A program made the translations under genes and the position numbers. Shown here piece by piece: positions 1 through 8,809 of a stretch of 40,407 nucleotides of DNA (its first letter is position 1; each line of letters starts with the position of its first letter). The notes beneath the pieces are model-generated. The model saw nothing but the letters and a program-made list of their open reading frames with translations, did no database searches and was not told where the DNA came from. Origin of the DNA: an uncultured Porphyromonadaceae bacterium (GTDB taxonomy: Bacteria; Bacteroidota; Bacteroidia; Bacteroidales; Muribaculaceae); NCBI GenBank assembly GCA_900540205.1, contig UQER01000025.1, forward strand, positions 1-40,407, read 5' to 3'.

Positions 1-20
1 TTTTTTGCCATTTAGAATAT

Positions 21-54
21 AAAAAGAGACTGCCCAAACTTGTTAGACAGTCTC
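21..54 (-). terminator. Rho-independent terminator of the ribose/ADP-ribose operon
   Basis: On the minus strand a 9-bp stem (26-34 pairing with 46-54, one G-T wobble) encloses an 11-nt loop and is followed directly by five T residues (21-25 on the plus strand are A). It lies about 100 bp after the last stop codon of the minus-strand gene run. It is therefore the likely 3' end of the ten-gene operon that starts at the ribokinase. Confidence 0.85.
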
Positions 55-152
55 GGGGGAGATACCTAAAACAAAAGTCTCCGATAAGTTGCGAAAGAAA
101 GAGTTCTCGCGATAAGTTGTGCCGGGGGTAGCCGGCTGAGTGGGAAATGGGA

Positions 153-1151
153 TTATTCGGCTACGTAGGAGTAGAAGAAGTTTTCGGTGTCGGTGCCGTA
201 GAGTTTGTGCTCTGCGGTGACGCATCCGTTGGCATCGAAATCGAATGTGAAGGTCGAGCCGGTGTCGGAGTAATCCCACTGGTTGGATGTGTGGAGGTTC
301 TTGCAAGCTTTGCCGAAGAGGCCGCTTTCAACGAACCAGCGGCTTGCGCCGATGCCTTCGGCTGTGATGGCATGGCATCCGCCCACGTTGAGTGCTGAAT
401 CGTAGGTGTGGAGTTTCCAGACCTCGGCACCGTCGCGGAGTTTGCTCCAGCGCATGAGGTTGCCGTCCTGGATGTCGCAGTTCACGGCCACTTCACCGTT
501 CTTGCATACCTGAATCAGGTAGCCGTCGGCATCGTAGAGGTAGTCGTAGGTGGTGGAGCCGTCGATGAGCTGTGCCACATAGCCCATGTCGTTGAGGGTG
601 ATGTCGTAGTCGTTCTTGCCGCGTACCTGCAGGGCTTTGCCGTTATAGGTGAAGTTCCATTCGCGGTCGAGGTCGCCGTCGGCGGTGCCGTCGACGGTGC
701 GGTAGATGCGTTTGGGTGTCCAGTCGGCGTTGTATTCATAGAACCATTTGTCCCAGTCGTCGCCGAATGTAGCCACGTGATAAACTTTGGCGGTTTCAGG
801 CTTGCCGAGCGTGGTGAAATTGATGGTGGTGTACTCTGAATCCTCGAAATACTGCGAATAGTCGCGGCGTGCCTTCACGCTGAAGGTGTAGGTGGTTTCG
901 GGGGTGAGGCCTTCGAGTGTCACGGTGGGTTCGTAGGTCATCATTTCAGGGCCGTTGTTCACGGTGTAGACGTACATGTTGGCGTTGGCGCACTTTTTCC
1001 ATGAGAGCACGGCTGTGTTGTGTGTGAGCTGGGGTGCCTGCATCATTGGTGTCTCAAGCACGTTGGTGTCGGGATGGTCCGGGTCGTCGCTGCAGGAGTT
1101 GAAACCCATCACGATGGCTGCCGCAGCAAGCCATAAAGCGAATTTTTTCAT
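153..1151 (-). CDS. Surface lipoprotein with fibronectin type III domain
   Basis: The 332-aa product starts with a lipoprotein signal peptide. Cys20 follows the hydrophobic stretch and is trailed by Ser-Asp-Asp, an acidic pattern that in Bacteroidetes favours export to the cell surface. Residues about 38-115 look like a fibronectin type III domain. The rest has repeated Tyr/Asp-rich strands (such as YDADGYL near residue 210) of the kind seen in DUF4595-like Bacteroidetes lipoproteins. No catalytic motif is visible. It is the last gene of the SusC/SusD operon, where accessory surface binding proteins are often encoded, so a role in capturing the ribose-containing substrate is plausible. That role is inference from position; the lipoprotein call is secure. 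Confidence 0.75.
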   Translation of the reverse strand: MKKFALWLAAAAIVMGFNSCSDDPDHPDTNVLETPMMQAPQLTHNTAVLSWKKCANANMYVYTVNNGPEMMTYEPTVTLEGLTPETTYTFSVKARRDYSQYFEDSEYTTINFTTLGKPETAKVYHVATFGDDWDKWFYEYNADWTPKRIYRTVDGTADGDLDREWNFTYNGKALQVRGKNDYDITLNDMGYVAQLIDGSTTYDYLYDADGYLIQVCKNGEVAVNCDIQDGNLMRWSKLRDGAEVWKLHTYDSALNVGGCHAITAEGIGASRWFVESGLFGKACKNLHTSNQWDYSDTGSTFTFDFDANGCVTAEHKLYGTDTENFFYSYVAE

Positions 1152-1216
1152 AAAGCGTTTAAGGTTATAGTGATTGATGTTTTAATTCAGATTCACGGGG
1201 GAGATTGGACGGAATG

Positions 1217-2230
1217 TCAGTTACCGGCCCATACAATGCATGCCAGACCGAGGATGAAGAGCACGAACATGGCGGCCAGAAGTTTGTTGACCACGGCAGG
1301 TGCGCCCTTGAATTCCTTCCAGATGAACACGCCCCAGATGGCGGCGATCATGGGTGCTCCCTGTCCGAGGGCATAGGACACGGCCGGGCCTGCCTCGCCG
1401 GAGGCGATGTAGCTGAATGCTGTGCCGAGCCCCCATATAGCTCCGCCGAGCATGCCGCAGAGATGGGTGGGGAAGGAACCTTTGAAGTAGGCCGAATAGC
1501 TCACCGGAGCGCCGGTGAAGGGGAAACGCATGGCCAGAGTGTTGAACACGAAGTTGCTGAGCAGCACGCCGATTGAGAAGATGAAGATGGCTCCATAGGG
1601 GGTGAGCATGCCGGGGGCCGGGTCAGCGAAGTTGTTGATGTCCATGCCCATGACCACAAAGCGGTAGAAGAGCGACATGAGCACACCGGCTATGAGGGCT
1701 ATGATGATGCCTTTCTTGCGGGTGTCGGTGCCGTCGGAGTCGGCAGTCTTGGGCATCTTGCCCGATGCCATGCCGTTGCAGATGATGGCCACTACCACCA
1801 GTGCCACGCCTCCGAAGAGCAGCCAGGGATTGCCCGAGGGGACGCCGATGTAGTTCACTATTACGCCGAGCACAAGGGCCAGACCTACGCCGAGCGGGAA
1901 TGCCACGGCCATGCCGGCGAGCGAGATGGAGGCAGACAGGAGGATGTTGGAGGCATTGAAGATCACACCGCCGAGAATCACCCAGCCGATGGCGCTCCAG
2001 GAAGCCTGCGAGAGGTCGGTGCAGAAACTGCGACCTTCCGAACCGAAGCTGCCCATTGTGAATCCGAGCAGCAGGGTGAACAGCACCATGCCTATCACGT
2101 AATCCCAATAGAAAAGTTCGTAGCGCCAGTTTTTCGATACAAGTTTCTGGGTGTTGCCCCAGGAGCCCCAGCAAATCATGGTGATGAAGCAGAAAATCAC
2201 TGCCAGAGCATAGTTGTTGACTGTAAACAT
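1217..2230 (-). CDS. GRP/DMT-family sugar permease, probable ribose transporter
   Basis: The 337-aa inner-membrane protein has about ten hydrophobic segments, a Gly/Trp-rich first helix (CWGSWGNTQK, about residues 20-29) and the duplicated layout of the drug/metabolite transporter superfamily. It fits the glucose/ribose porter (GRP, RbsU-like) branch. Orthologs are often annotated only as multidrug DMT permeases. Its place in an operon headed by ribokinase argues for import of free ribose, or another pentose released by the periplasmic enzymes encoded upstream, with RbsK then phosphorylating it. In Bacteroides ribose loci a transporter of this kind has been named RusT (from memory). The direct substrate is inferred from context, not from sequence. 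Confidence 0.8.
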   Translation of the reverse strand: MFTVNNYALAVIFCFITMICWGSWGNTQKLVSKNWRYELFYWDYVIGMVLFTLLLGFTMGSFGSEGRSFCTDLSQASWSAIGWVILGGVIFNASNILLSASISLAGMAVAFPLGVGLALVLGVIVNYIGVPSGNPWLLFGGVALVVVAIICNGMASGKMPKTADSDGTDTRKKGIIIALIAGVLMSLFYRFVVMGMDINNFADPAPGMLTPYGAIFIFSIGVLLSNFVFNTLAMRFPFTGAPVSYSAYFKGSFPTHLCGMLGGAIWGLGTAFSYIASGEAGPAVSYALGQGAPMIAAIWGVFIWKEFKGAPAVVNKLLAAMFVLFILGLACIVWAGN

Positions 2231-2314
2231 GGATATTGAGGGTTTAAGATATTTATTTCTGAAATAATATGGTCTGGAGAAAGATGTGAATGTAGCGGAG
2301 AGTCAGAGCGGGGG

Positions 2315-3829
2315 TCAGATGTGGATGCGCTGGTCGATGAACCGCAGCCATTCCTCCCATCCGGGCATGAACTGCAGCGAATCGGGTGCATGGGCGCCCA
2401 CGCGGTACTGGTGGCTGATGTCGAGGCCACGCAGAAGCACGTGAAGATCGCTTGCCCATCCGAAGTCAGGCGATGACGGGTTCTGGTCGAGCCACACGCG
2501 CGGGTAACGGCGGTGTGATTTCAGCAGTCCGGCAAACGTCTGCGGGGAAGTGGAGCCTTCCGTCGGATTGGTCAGTACAACTGCGGTGAACCAGGGTTCG
2601 GTGGCGAGCAATCCGGCCAGGAAGTCGGGAGAACCGCCGCAGTCAACGAATGCACGGAACCGGCGGTCGGCACGCAGTTGGCTGCATTCACGCTCGATGG
2701 CCTGAATAGAATCCGTGGGAGAAAGGAAACAGAGTGCCATCGGCCTGATCTCGCCGCGAGATGCCATCGCGTCCGTGCGTTTCACCAGACTTTCCTTTTC
2801 CTGAGGCGAAAAGTTGCCGCGGACGTAAAGCACCGGATAAAGCCGGTAGGAAGCAGCGTTGGCGGCAGGCAGCCAAATGGTGGAGTTGGCCAAATTCAAT
2901 TGGCGTGGTGACGGGTCGGACGGGTCGGACGGGTCGGATTTGTCGGATGAAGTTGACTGGAAGAGTGTGGAGGACAGTTCCGCCATTGCCTGACGCAGCC
3001 CCTTGTTCATACATTCGAAATCGTGGCCGCCCGAGCGCACGCGGTAGGTGTGCGGGATGCCGCGGCTCACAAGTGTGCGGTGCAGCATTTCCGACGGAGC
3101 GGCAAGTGTGTTTTCGAGGTCGCCGATGTCGATGGTCAGGTTGACACTTGAAAGTGCTTTGGCATCGAGCTTGTGCGCAAAATGAAGAGGCGAGCGGTCG
3201 CGGTAGTATTGTGTGATGCGGTCGAAACCGGTCAGACCGGCGCCGCCGAATGTGCGTCCCCATTGTTTTTCCCAGGCATCCTGCGGCCCTTCGGTGGCAT
3301 AGACCGAATCGGTGCGCATCGACGGTGAAAAGGATATCACAGTGCCGAATTTCTCGGGGTTGCGCAGCCCGAGGGTCATAGCCCCGAATCCACCCATTGA
3401 GAAGCCGGAGATAACGCGGTTTTCGCGTCCGGGCAGTGTGGGGTGGATGGAATCGATGGACTGTATGAATTCAGTTGTGAAGAACGTCTCGTATGGGAGC
3501 GAGCCGTCGGCGGCATCGGAATAATAGCTAAGATAGCCGTCGGGCATCACCACTATCATCTCCGGCATTTCGCCGCGCTGCATCATTCCGGCCACATCGG
3601 TATACTCGAGACATGAACTGTGGTCGCCACCGACGCCGTGGAGCATGTAGAGCACAGGATAATGTTTGCCCTTGTCGGCATCGGCGGGAATTACCACGGA
3701 GTAGGCCACATCGTGTCCGAGAACGCTGCTTTGCAGGCGGCAATTCTCAAGTTCCACAGGGCGTACGGCCGCAGATGCCGTGATGGCCGCGGCAGCAAAC
3801 AGGACAGACAGGACAGATACTTTTTTCAT
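2315..3829 (-). CDS. Exported esterase-D-family hydrolase with degenerate second domain
   Basis: A 504-aa alpha/beta-hydrolase of the putative esterase family (PF00756 type), with a signal peptide at residues 1-21. The N-terminal domain has the nucleophile elbow GFSMGG (Ser144), an HGVGG oxyanion stretch near residue 64, a candidate Asp237 and His269 in SGGHD. A Ser-Asp-Pro-rich linker (about 296-308) leads to a second domain (310-504) that ends like an esterase domain but has no GxSxG. An in-frame ATG at 3859 overlaps the upstream stop as ATGA. I chose 3829 because it puts MKK directly before the hydrophobic core; 3859 would add ten residues. It probably removes acyl groups from the substrate of this operon, but the acyl group is unknown. 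Confidence 0.85.
   Translation of the reverse strand: MKKVSVLSVLFAAAAITASAAVRPVELENCRLQSSVLGHDVAYSVVIPADADKGKHYPVLYMLHGVGGDHSSCLEYTDVAGMMQRGEMPEMIVVMPDGYLSYYSDAADGSLPYETFFTTEFIQSIDSIHPTLPGRENRVISGFSMGGFGAMTLGLRNPEKFGTVISFSPSMRTDSVYATEGPQDAWEKQWGRTFGGAGLTGFDRITQYYRDRSPLHFAHKLDAKALSSVNLTIDIGDLENTLAAPSEMLHRTLVSRGIPHTYRVRSGGHDFECMNKGLRQAMAELSSTLFQSTSSDKSDPSDPSDPSPRQLNLANSTIWLPAANAASYRLYPVLYVRGNFSPQEKESLVKRTDAMASRGEIRPMALCFLSPTDSIQAIERECSQLRADRRFRAFVDCGGSPDFLAGLLATEPWFTAVVLTNPTEGSTSPQTFAGLLKSHRRYPRVWLDQNPSSPDFGWASDLHVLLRGLDISHQYRVGAHAPDSLQFMPGWEEWLRFIDQRIHI
2910..2945. repeat. 9-bp tandem repeat coding the Ser-Asp-Pro linker
   Basis: The unit GACGGGTCG occurs three times exactly (2910-2918, 2919-2927, 2928-2936) followed by a degenerate fourth copy. 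On the coding (minus) strand it gives the repeated Ser-Asp-Pro linker between the two domains of the esterase. Copy-number change would lengthen or shorten the linker without shifting frame. Confidence 0.85.
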
Positions 3830-3858
3830 TGCGGTAGATGTGTTTTTAGTGGGTCGCA

Positions 3859-5475
3859 TCAGATGGGGATGCGTGATGAGATAAGTTGCAGCACGTTAGA
3901 TATGCCATAGTCGGCGCAGACGGCATTGTCGGTGCCGTTGTGAACGCGATACTCTACGTTGGCGCCAAGGTCGCGCAGAGTGCAGAATGTGGAGAACACG
4001 GCGTGGTGATTGGTGCCGTTGTCAGTGATGTCGAGAACATAGAGCCCGGCTGCCGGAGTGGCATTTTCAGGCATGGCAAGGTCGGAATCGTACAGCCCGA
4101 ATCCGGCTATCTTGCGGCCGTTCCAGGCAAACGGAGCGAAGAGCGAAAGGCCGTTGCCGCTTGCCAGCATCCATCGGCCGGAATCGGTGATGGAGATGCC
4201 CAATGTGCTTTCCACCGCGCTGAAAACCGCGTCGGCATCGACTGATGCCGCATCGGTTGTGTTCACCACGGCAAGCGCCACGTTCTTGGCCTGAAGCGTG
4301 GAGGCCATCAGAGTGGCGCACCGTTCGGGCGTGATTGCGCCTGCACCGGCTCCGAGTTCCATGTAGACCACGCGCGAGCTTGAATTGCCCTTGAATCCTG
4401 CGCCGGTGAACAGTGCTGTGGCGCAGGGTGCGTTCTGCACCTCAACGGTGGAGGGTGTGTTACCGGTGGGGATGGTGACTGCGGTAATTTCAGGATATGT
4501 GCCTCCGCTATAGGCAGTGCTGAACAGTGCCAGACCTTCGCGGAGCCCTTCGCGCCAGTAGGTGGTGGTGTGGGCGCCGTTGCGTACACGGAATTCGTGA
4601 GGAATGCCGCGTGTGCGCAGAATGGAGTGCAATTCGCCGCTGCCGGCATAGAGGCGTTCCTCATCGTCGCCGCAATCGAGCAGAATGTTGAGTGAGGCGA
4701 AGTTCGACACCGGTTCGTCGGCAAAGAAATGGAGCGGACAGAGCGATTTGTAGTGTGAGGTGAGCCGGGCTTCGCCTGTGGTGCCGCTGCCGCCGAAGAT
4801 GTTGCCCCACTGGCTGTCCCACGAGCCGAGAGTGCGGTACTGGTCGTCGGTGTTCATCGACGGGCTGAGCGAGATGCATGTGCCGAACACGCCGGGATTC
4901 TTGCCTGCGAGGGCGAGCGCTCCGAATCCACCCATGGAGTAGCCTGCCACGGCACGGCCTTTGGCCTCGGCCACGGTGGGGAGCATGCGGTCAATGAGCG
5001 GCACGAGTTCGTTGACAATCATGTCCATGTAGTTGAATCCGCCGTCGTACCGGTTGACGTAATAGGAATTCCAGCCCTGGGGCATGACGTAGATTACTGG
5101 GCCTGTCAGACCTGAGGTACGTGCATTGGCGTCGACCTGCTGGATGTCGAAATGACCGGGACCCCATGATGTGTGGGAGTCGCCGTAGCCATGCAGGAGA
5201 TATACCACGGGGAATTTGGCCGTCGGGTCTGAAAGATATTCGGCGGGAACAAGTACGTTGTAGTTTACCTGACGCCCCAGAGTGCGGCTCTGGAAATTCA
5301 GGTCGGGGTTCCAGCGCTGGGAGAATGTGACTTTGGCCGGAGGTGCCGGAGGCGCAGGTTCCGGGGCTTCGCCCTCGTCGCCGCCGCACGATGCAGTGAG
5401 CGCCAGCGACAAGGCCAAGCCGGAAATGAACAGGAATCGTTTAAGGGATTTTACGCCCTTTTCGGGAATTTTCAT
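3859..5475 (-). CDS. Lipoprotein esterase-D-family hydrolase with degenerate second domain
   Basis: A 538-aa alpha/beta-hydrolase with a lipoprotein signal peptide (Cys30 in LTASC, followed by an acidic, Pro-rich spacer to about residue 48). The catalytic domain (about 50-320) contains HGYGD near residue 95, the elbow GYSMGG with Ser180, Asp270 in DCGDDE and His302 in NGAH, a complete-looking triad. Residues about 340-538 form a second domain with the same general layout but no GxSxG serine, as in the neighbouring esterase. The two are therefore paralogs from a duplication of a two-domain ancestor. Anchored to a membrane, probably outward facing, it would de-esterify the substrate before or during glycosidic cleavage. 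Specificity (acetyl, feruloyl or other) cannot be read from sequence. Confidence 0.85.
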   Translation of the reverse strand: MKIPEKGVKSLKRFLFISGLALSLALTASCGGDEGEAPEPAPPAPPAKVTFSQRWNPDLNFQSRTLGRQVNYNVLVPAEYLSDPTAKFPVVYLLHGYGDSHTSWGPGHFDIQQVDANARTSGLTGPVIYVMPQGWNSYYVNRYDGGFNYMDMIVNELVPLIDRMLPTVAEAKGRAVAGYSMGGFGALALAGKNPGVFGTCISLSPSMNTDDQYRTLGSWDSQWGNIFGGSGTTGEARLTSHYKSLCPLHFFADEPVSNFASLNILLDCGDDEERLYAGSGELHSILRTRGIPHEFRVRNGAHTTTYWREGLREGLALFSTAYSGGTYPEITAVTIPTGNTPSTVEVQNAPCATALFTGAGFKGNSSSRVVYMELGAGAGAITPERCATLMASTLQAKNVALAVVNTTDAASVDADAVFSAVESTLGISITDSGRWMLASGNGLSLFAPFAWNGRKIAGFGLYDSDLAMPENATPAAGLYVLDITDNGTNHHAVFSTFCTLRDLGANVEYRVHNGTDNAVCADYGISNVLQLISSRIPI

Positions 5476-5527
5476 CGTTGAATGGAATGGGAGAAGTCTT
5501 GTTTTAGGTTAGGATTTTCGTAACTTG

Positions 5528-7105
5528 TCAGGGCTTGATGGGCTTGACAGGCTGGGGACCGTAGACAATTATGTCCTTGCACTGCACGGCATAGCCCGGA
5601 GTGGGGTTGAGCCAGCGGATGGTGAGGGTGTGGTCGCCGTCGGCAAGGTCATAGGTGTGGAAGATGTCGTATTTACGGGTGATGTAGTCGAGAGGCATCT
5701 GGAATGTCTCGACGGTCTTGCCGTCGATTACCGCTTCGAGCTGTGCCACATAATCGTCGGGGAGTGAAGCGACGTCGCGGCGCACCATGCCCTGAAGCAC
5801 TATGCCGCTTCCGTGGAAGTTCCAGGAGCGTTCGCCGTTCTCGATGTCGCCTTTCACCACGCGGCGCTCGGTGGGATAGATGCCCTCGAACGACTGCTCG
5901 AGTGCCACCGGTTCGGGCTGCTGGATGGTGAATTCCACAGTCTCATCCGTGATTTTTCCGCCGTTGGCTGTCACGACTTTTTCGAGCAGGCCGAGGGTGG
6001 TCTCATAGCTTGTGGCCAGTGAGATTTCGGTGTAGGGGAAGTTGATGTTCTCGCACCGGTCGACGGCAGGTTTCCAGAAGTCGGGCAGCTTTTCGTATCC
6101 GTAAATCACACCGAGGATACCTCCGGCAGTGGCGGGATTGCAGTCGCTGTCCTGACCGCAGCGGGTGGAGATGTCCATGGTGCGGAAGAAATCGCCTTCG
6201 CCGTAGAGCAGGCCGATTACGCAGTAGGCGGCATTGATTGTTGCATCGATGTCGAAGCCGTTCCACACCCCTTCGGGGCAACCTTTTTCGTTGGTGTATT
6301 TCTGGTCGATGGCCAGCCAGCACTGTTTCCAGTCGGAGGGGTTCTTGCGCCAGAAGTCGATTACATCGGCTATGCAGCGGTGGAAATTGGCTTCCTCGGG
6401 AATGGTGCGGAGAGCCTGCTCCACGATGGTGGGGATATCGTCGCAGACGTATGCCAGGGTGTAGAGAGCGCTTACGTAGACGCCGCCATAGAAGCCGTCG
6501 CCATAGTTCATGATGTGGCCAATTTTGTCGGCGATGCCGGAAGCTGAATTGGGCATACCGGGGCAGATCATGCCGATGAAGTCGGCCTCGATCTGGAAAT
6601 CGATATCGTCGGCATGGGGGTTATTCTTCCAGTGGCCGGATGCCGGCGGCATGATGCCGTTGAGGATGTTGTAGCGAGCGGCCTGGTTGGCGTGCCACAG
6701 CTTGTAGTCGGCGTTGGCAAACGCCTTGGCGTAGCTTTCGGCAGGGGCATCGATGCCTTCGGCAGCCATAACCTCCATGAATGTGAGGTCCATGTACACA
6801 TCGTCGTACAGGCCTGGATCCTCGGCGAATATGTCCTTGCAGTAGTCATCATACCATATGATGGGGATGCTGTCGTTGATCATGCCGCCTTTATACTTGA
6901 ATTCGGTGGGACCGCCGTAAGTGCAGCCTATGGTCTGTGCGGCCCATCCACCCTTGATTTTGTCGAGCAGGGTAGCCTTGTCGATGGTCATGGTGGTGCC
7001 GTAGGGGATTTCCGCAGCTTTCCGGCCGGTTTTGTCGCCGCATCCGGAAAGAAGAGTGGTCGCGCATGCCGCCGCGAGAGCGGCTGTTATGATGGTATTT
7101 TTCAT
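5528..7105 (-). CDS. ADP-ribosylglycohydrolase-family lipoprotein (paralog 3)
   Basis: The 525-aa product has a lipoprotein signal peptide (Cys22 in LLSGC) and a PF03747-type core. It shows the GGWAAQTIG opening (about 52-60), Asp101/Asp102/Asp106 in place of the usual TDDT metal motif, a conserved NNPHADDIDF stretch (161-170) and the second metal motif GQDSDCNPATAGG with Asp319 and Asp321. About 130 C-terminal residues form a beta-rich accessory domain. Classical ARH enzymes use two Mg ions to cleave N- or O-glycosidic bonds at C1 of ribose. An extracytoplasmic copy suggests cleavage of scavenged ADP-ribosyl or nucleoside-like compounds. The start at 7105 overlaps the upstream stop as ATGA, indicating coupled translation. 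Most similar to the adjacent paralog; its exact substrate is unknown. Confidence 0.85.
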   Translation of the reverse strand: MKNTIITAALAAACATTLLSGCGDKTGRKAAEIPYGTTMTIDKATLLDKIKGGWAAQTIGCTYGGPTEFKYKGGMINDSIPIIWYDDYCKDIFAEDPGLYDDVYMDLTFMEVMAAEGIDAPAESYAKAFANADYKLWHANQAARYNILNGIMPPASGHWKNNPHADDIDFQIEADFIGMICPGMPNSASGIADKIGHIMNYGDGFYGGVYVSALYTLAYVCDDIPTIVEQALRTIPEEANFHRCIADVIDFWRKNPSDWKQCWLAIDQKYTNEKGCPEGVWNGFDIDATINAAYCVIGLLYGEGDFFRTMDISTRCGQDSDCNPATAGGILGVIYGYEKLPDFWKPAVDRCENINFPYTEISLATSYETTLGLLEKVVTANGGKITDETVEFTIQQPEPVALEQSFEGIYPTERRVVKGDIENGERSWNFHGSGIVLQGMVRRDVASLPDDYVAQLEAVIDGKTVETFQMPLDYITRKYDIFHTYDLADGDHTLTIRWLNPTPGYAVQCKDIIVYGPQPVKPIKP

Positions 7106-8715
7106 TTCAGGTTGGAATAGAAACGGTTGGTGTTGGGATGGTCGGAATAGAACATGATGTCGTTGATGCGGATGGTGTACTCCTTGTTGGGGTTGGTCCA
7201 CACGAGGCGCACGGTGTGATGGCCTTCTGGGAGGAGATACTTCCATGCCGGTTCCACACGGCGGTCGGTGTTGCGCATTGGCATCCTGGCCACGTGGTCG
7301 AGTTTACCGTCGATCCATACCTCCACGTTTGCCACATATTTGTCGTCGGGCTCTGCCAGACCGAACACTTCGGAGCCGATGTGACGTGTGGATACGCGGT
7401 TGATGTAGTCCTTGTTGATGTGACGCAGGCAGCAGATGTTGCCCCAGATCACGAAGCCGTTGCCGGTGAAGGAGAATTCAAACTCCTTGTCGAAGAAGGC
7501 GTCGAAGCGTTCGCGCACCAGCGGATAAGTGTTGGTGAAGTTCTGTTCGAGCGGGAGCACGGCCGGAGCTGCGGTGGGTATCACCACTTTGTCGGCGGTG
7601 ACTTCTCCGCCGTTCTTGGTAATGAGCTGCAGGGCCTGATTGAAGCTCATACGGTAGCTCGACGCGAGCGACATGTCGGTGCCCTCGAAGTTGAGGTCCT
7701 CAACCTCTTTCAGCGGATCGAGCCAGAAGGCTGGGATGCCGTCGTAGCCCTTCATCACGCCGAGCACACCGCCGGCTGTGGCCGGATTGCAGTCGGCATC
7801 CTGACCGCAGCGTGCAGCTATGTCGAGGGTTTCGGTGAAGTCGCCGTTGCCGTAGAGCATGGCCAGCGCCACGAATGCCGAGTTGAGCTTGGCATCTATG
7901 TTGAAACTCAGAAACGCGCCTTTGGGGCAGCCGACGTCGATGTTCCAGTTGCGTTGCAGGTATTCCCAGCATGCCACCCAGTCGGATGGATGGAGGCGGT
8001 GGAAATCGAGCACATCGCGGATGCAGCGGTAGAATGTGCTCTCGGCGGGAATTGGTGCTAGGGCAGCTTCCACGATGTCGCGGGGATTGTCGAGATAGAA
8101 GGCCGTGGAGTAGAGACCGGCCACGAAGGCTCCGCCGTAGAAACCGTCGCCGGAGTTCATGATGTGGCCTACTTTGTCGGCTATGCGCAGAGCCTCCTCA
8201 TGAAGTCCGGGGGCCATGAGGCCGATGAAGTCAGCCTCGATCTGGAAATCAAGGTCGTCGGCATGCGGATTGTTGAGCCAGTTTCCCGAGGCCGGGGGCA
8301 TGATGCCCTGACGGATGTTGTAGCGTCCGGCCTGGTTGGCGTGTGCCAGATGATAGTCGGCGTAGGCAAAATGCTTGGCGAGTTGCTCCTGGGTGCAGTC
8401 GAGACCGAGTTTCTCGAACGTCTCCACGAATGTGCAGTCGTTGTAGATGTCATCGAACAGGCCGGGCTTTTTCTCCCACCAGTATTTCACAATGTGGCTC
8501 GACCAGGGGATAGGCTGGTAGGGCTGGGTGTAGGAACCGGTGAATTTGAATTCAACAGGTGCTCCGAACACCACGCCGATGGTCTGTGCTGCCCATCCAC
8601 CCTTTATCTTGTTCATAAGTTCGTCCCGGCTCATTTCCACGCGGCCCGAAACCGGAGCAGCAAGAGCCGAGAGCGAGGCGGCTGAAAGTGCGAGTGTCAG
8701 AAATAATTTATTCAT
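7102..8715 (-). CDS. Exported ADP-ribosylglycohydrolase-family enzyme (paralog 2)
   Basis: A 537-aa protein with a type I signal peptide (residues 1-20, ending ALAA) and an ADP-ribosylglycohydrolase core. It has GGWAAQTIG (39-47), the metal-site variant DDIYND (Asp88, Asp89, Asp93), NNPHADDLDF (148-157) and GQDADCNPATAGG with Asp306 and Asp308. The C-terminal 140 residues resemble the beta-rich tail of the following gene product, which is clearly a tandem duplicate. Upstream in-frame codons extend the frame to 8916 but lack coding character, so the Met directly before the signal peptide is preferred. It probably acts in the periplasm and releases ribose or a ribosyl compound for the operon's permease and ribokinase. 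The stop overlaps the next start by 4 bp. Confidence 0.85.
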   Translation of the reverse strand: MNKLFLTLALSAASLSALAAPVSGRVEMSRDELMNKIKGGWAAQTIGVVFGAPVEFKFTGSYTQPYQPIPWSSHIVKYWWEKKPGLFDDIYNDCTFVETFEKLGLDCTQEQLAKHFAYADYHLAHANQAGRYNIRQGIMPPASGNWLNNPHADDLDFQIEADFIGLMAPGLHEEALRIADKVGHIMNSGDGFYGGAFVAGLYSTAFYLDNPRDIVEAALAPIPAESTFYRCIRDVLDFHRLHPSDWVACWEYLQRNWNIDVGCPKGAFLSFNIDAKLNSAFVALAMLYGNGDFTETLDIAARCGQDADCNPATAGGVLGVMKGYDGIPAFWLDPLKEVEDLNFEGTDMSLASSYRMSFNQALQLITKNGGEVTADKVVIPTAAPAVLPLEQNFTNTYPLVRERFDAFFDKEFEFSFTGNGFVIWGNICCLRHINKDYINRVSTRHIGSEVFGLAEPDDKYVANVEVWIDGKLDHVARMPMRNTDRRVEPAWKYLLPEGHHTVRLVWTNPNKEYTIRINDIMFYSDHPNTNRFYSNLK

Positions 8716-8809
8716 GGTCAAAAAAAGAGGAGGAGAGAGGATTATGGAAAATGGATGGAGAGAGTGAGTCAAGGTAAGAAGATGAGAGGAGAAGAGCGGA
8801 TGATGTTTG

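Noticed and set aside
7138..8061. Plus-strand open frame (307 codons) antisense to ARH paralog 2
   Set aside because: Val/Glu/His-rich and motif-free, while the minus-strand frame carries the D-x-D metal motif.
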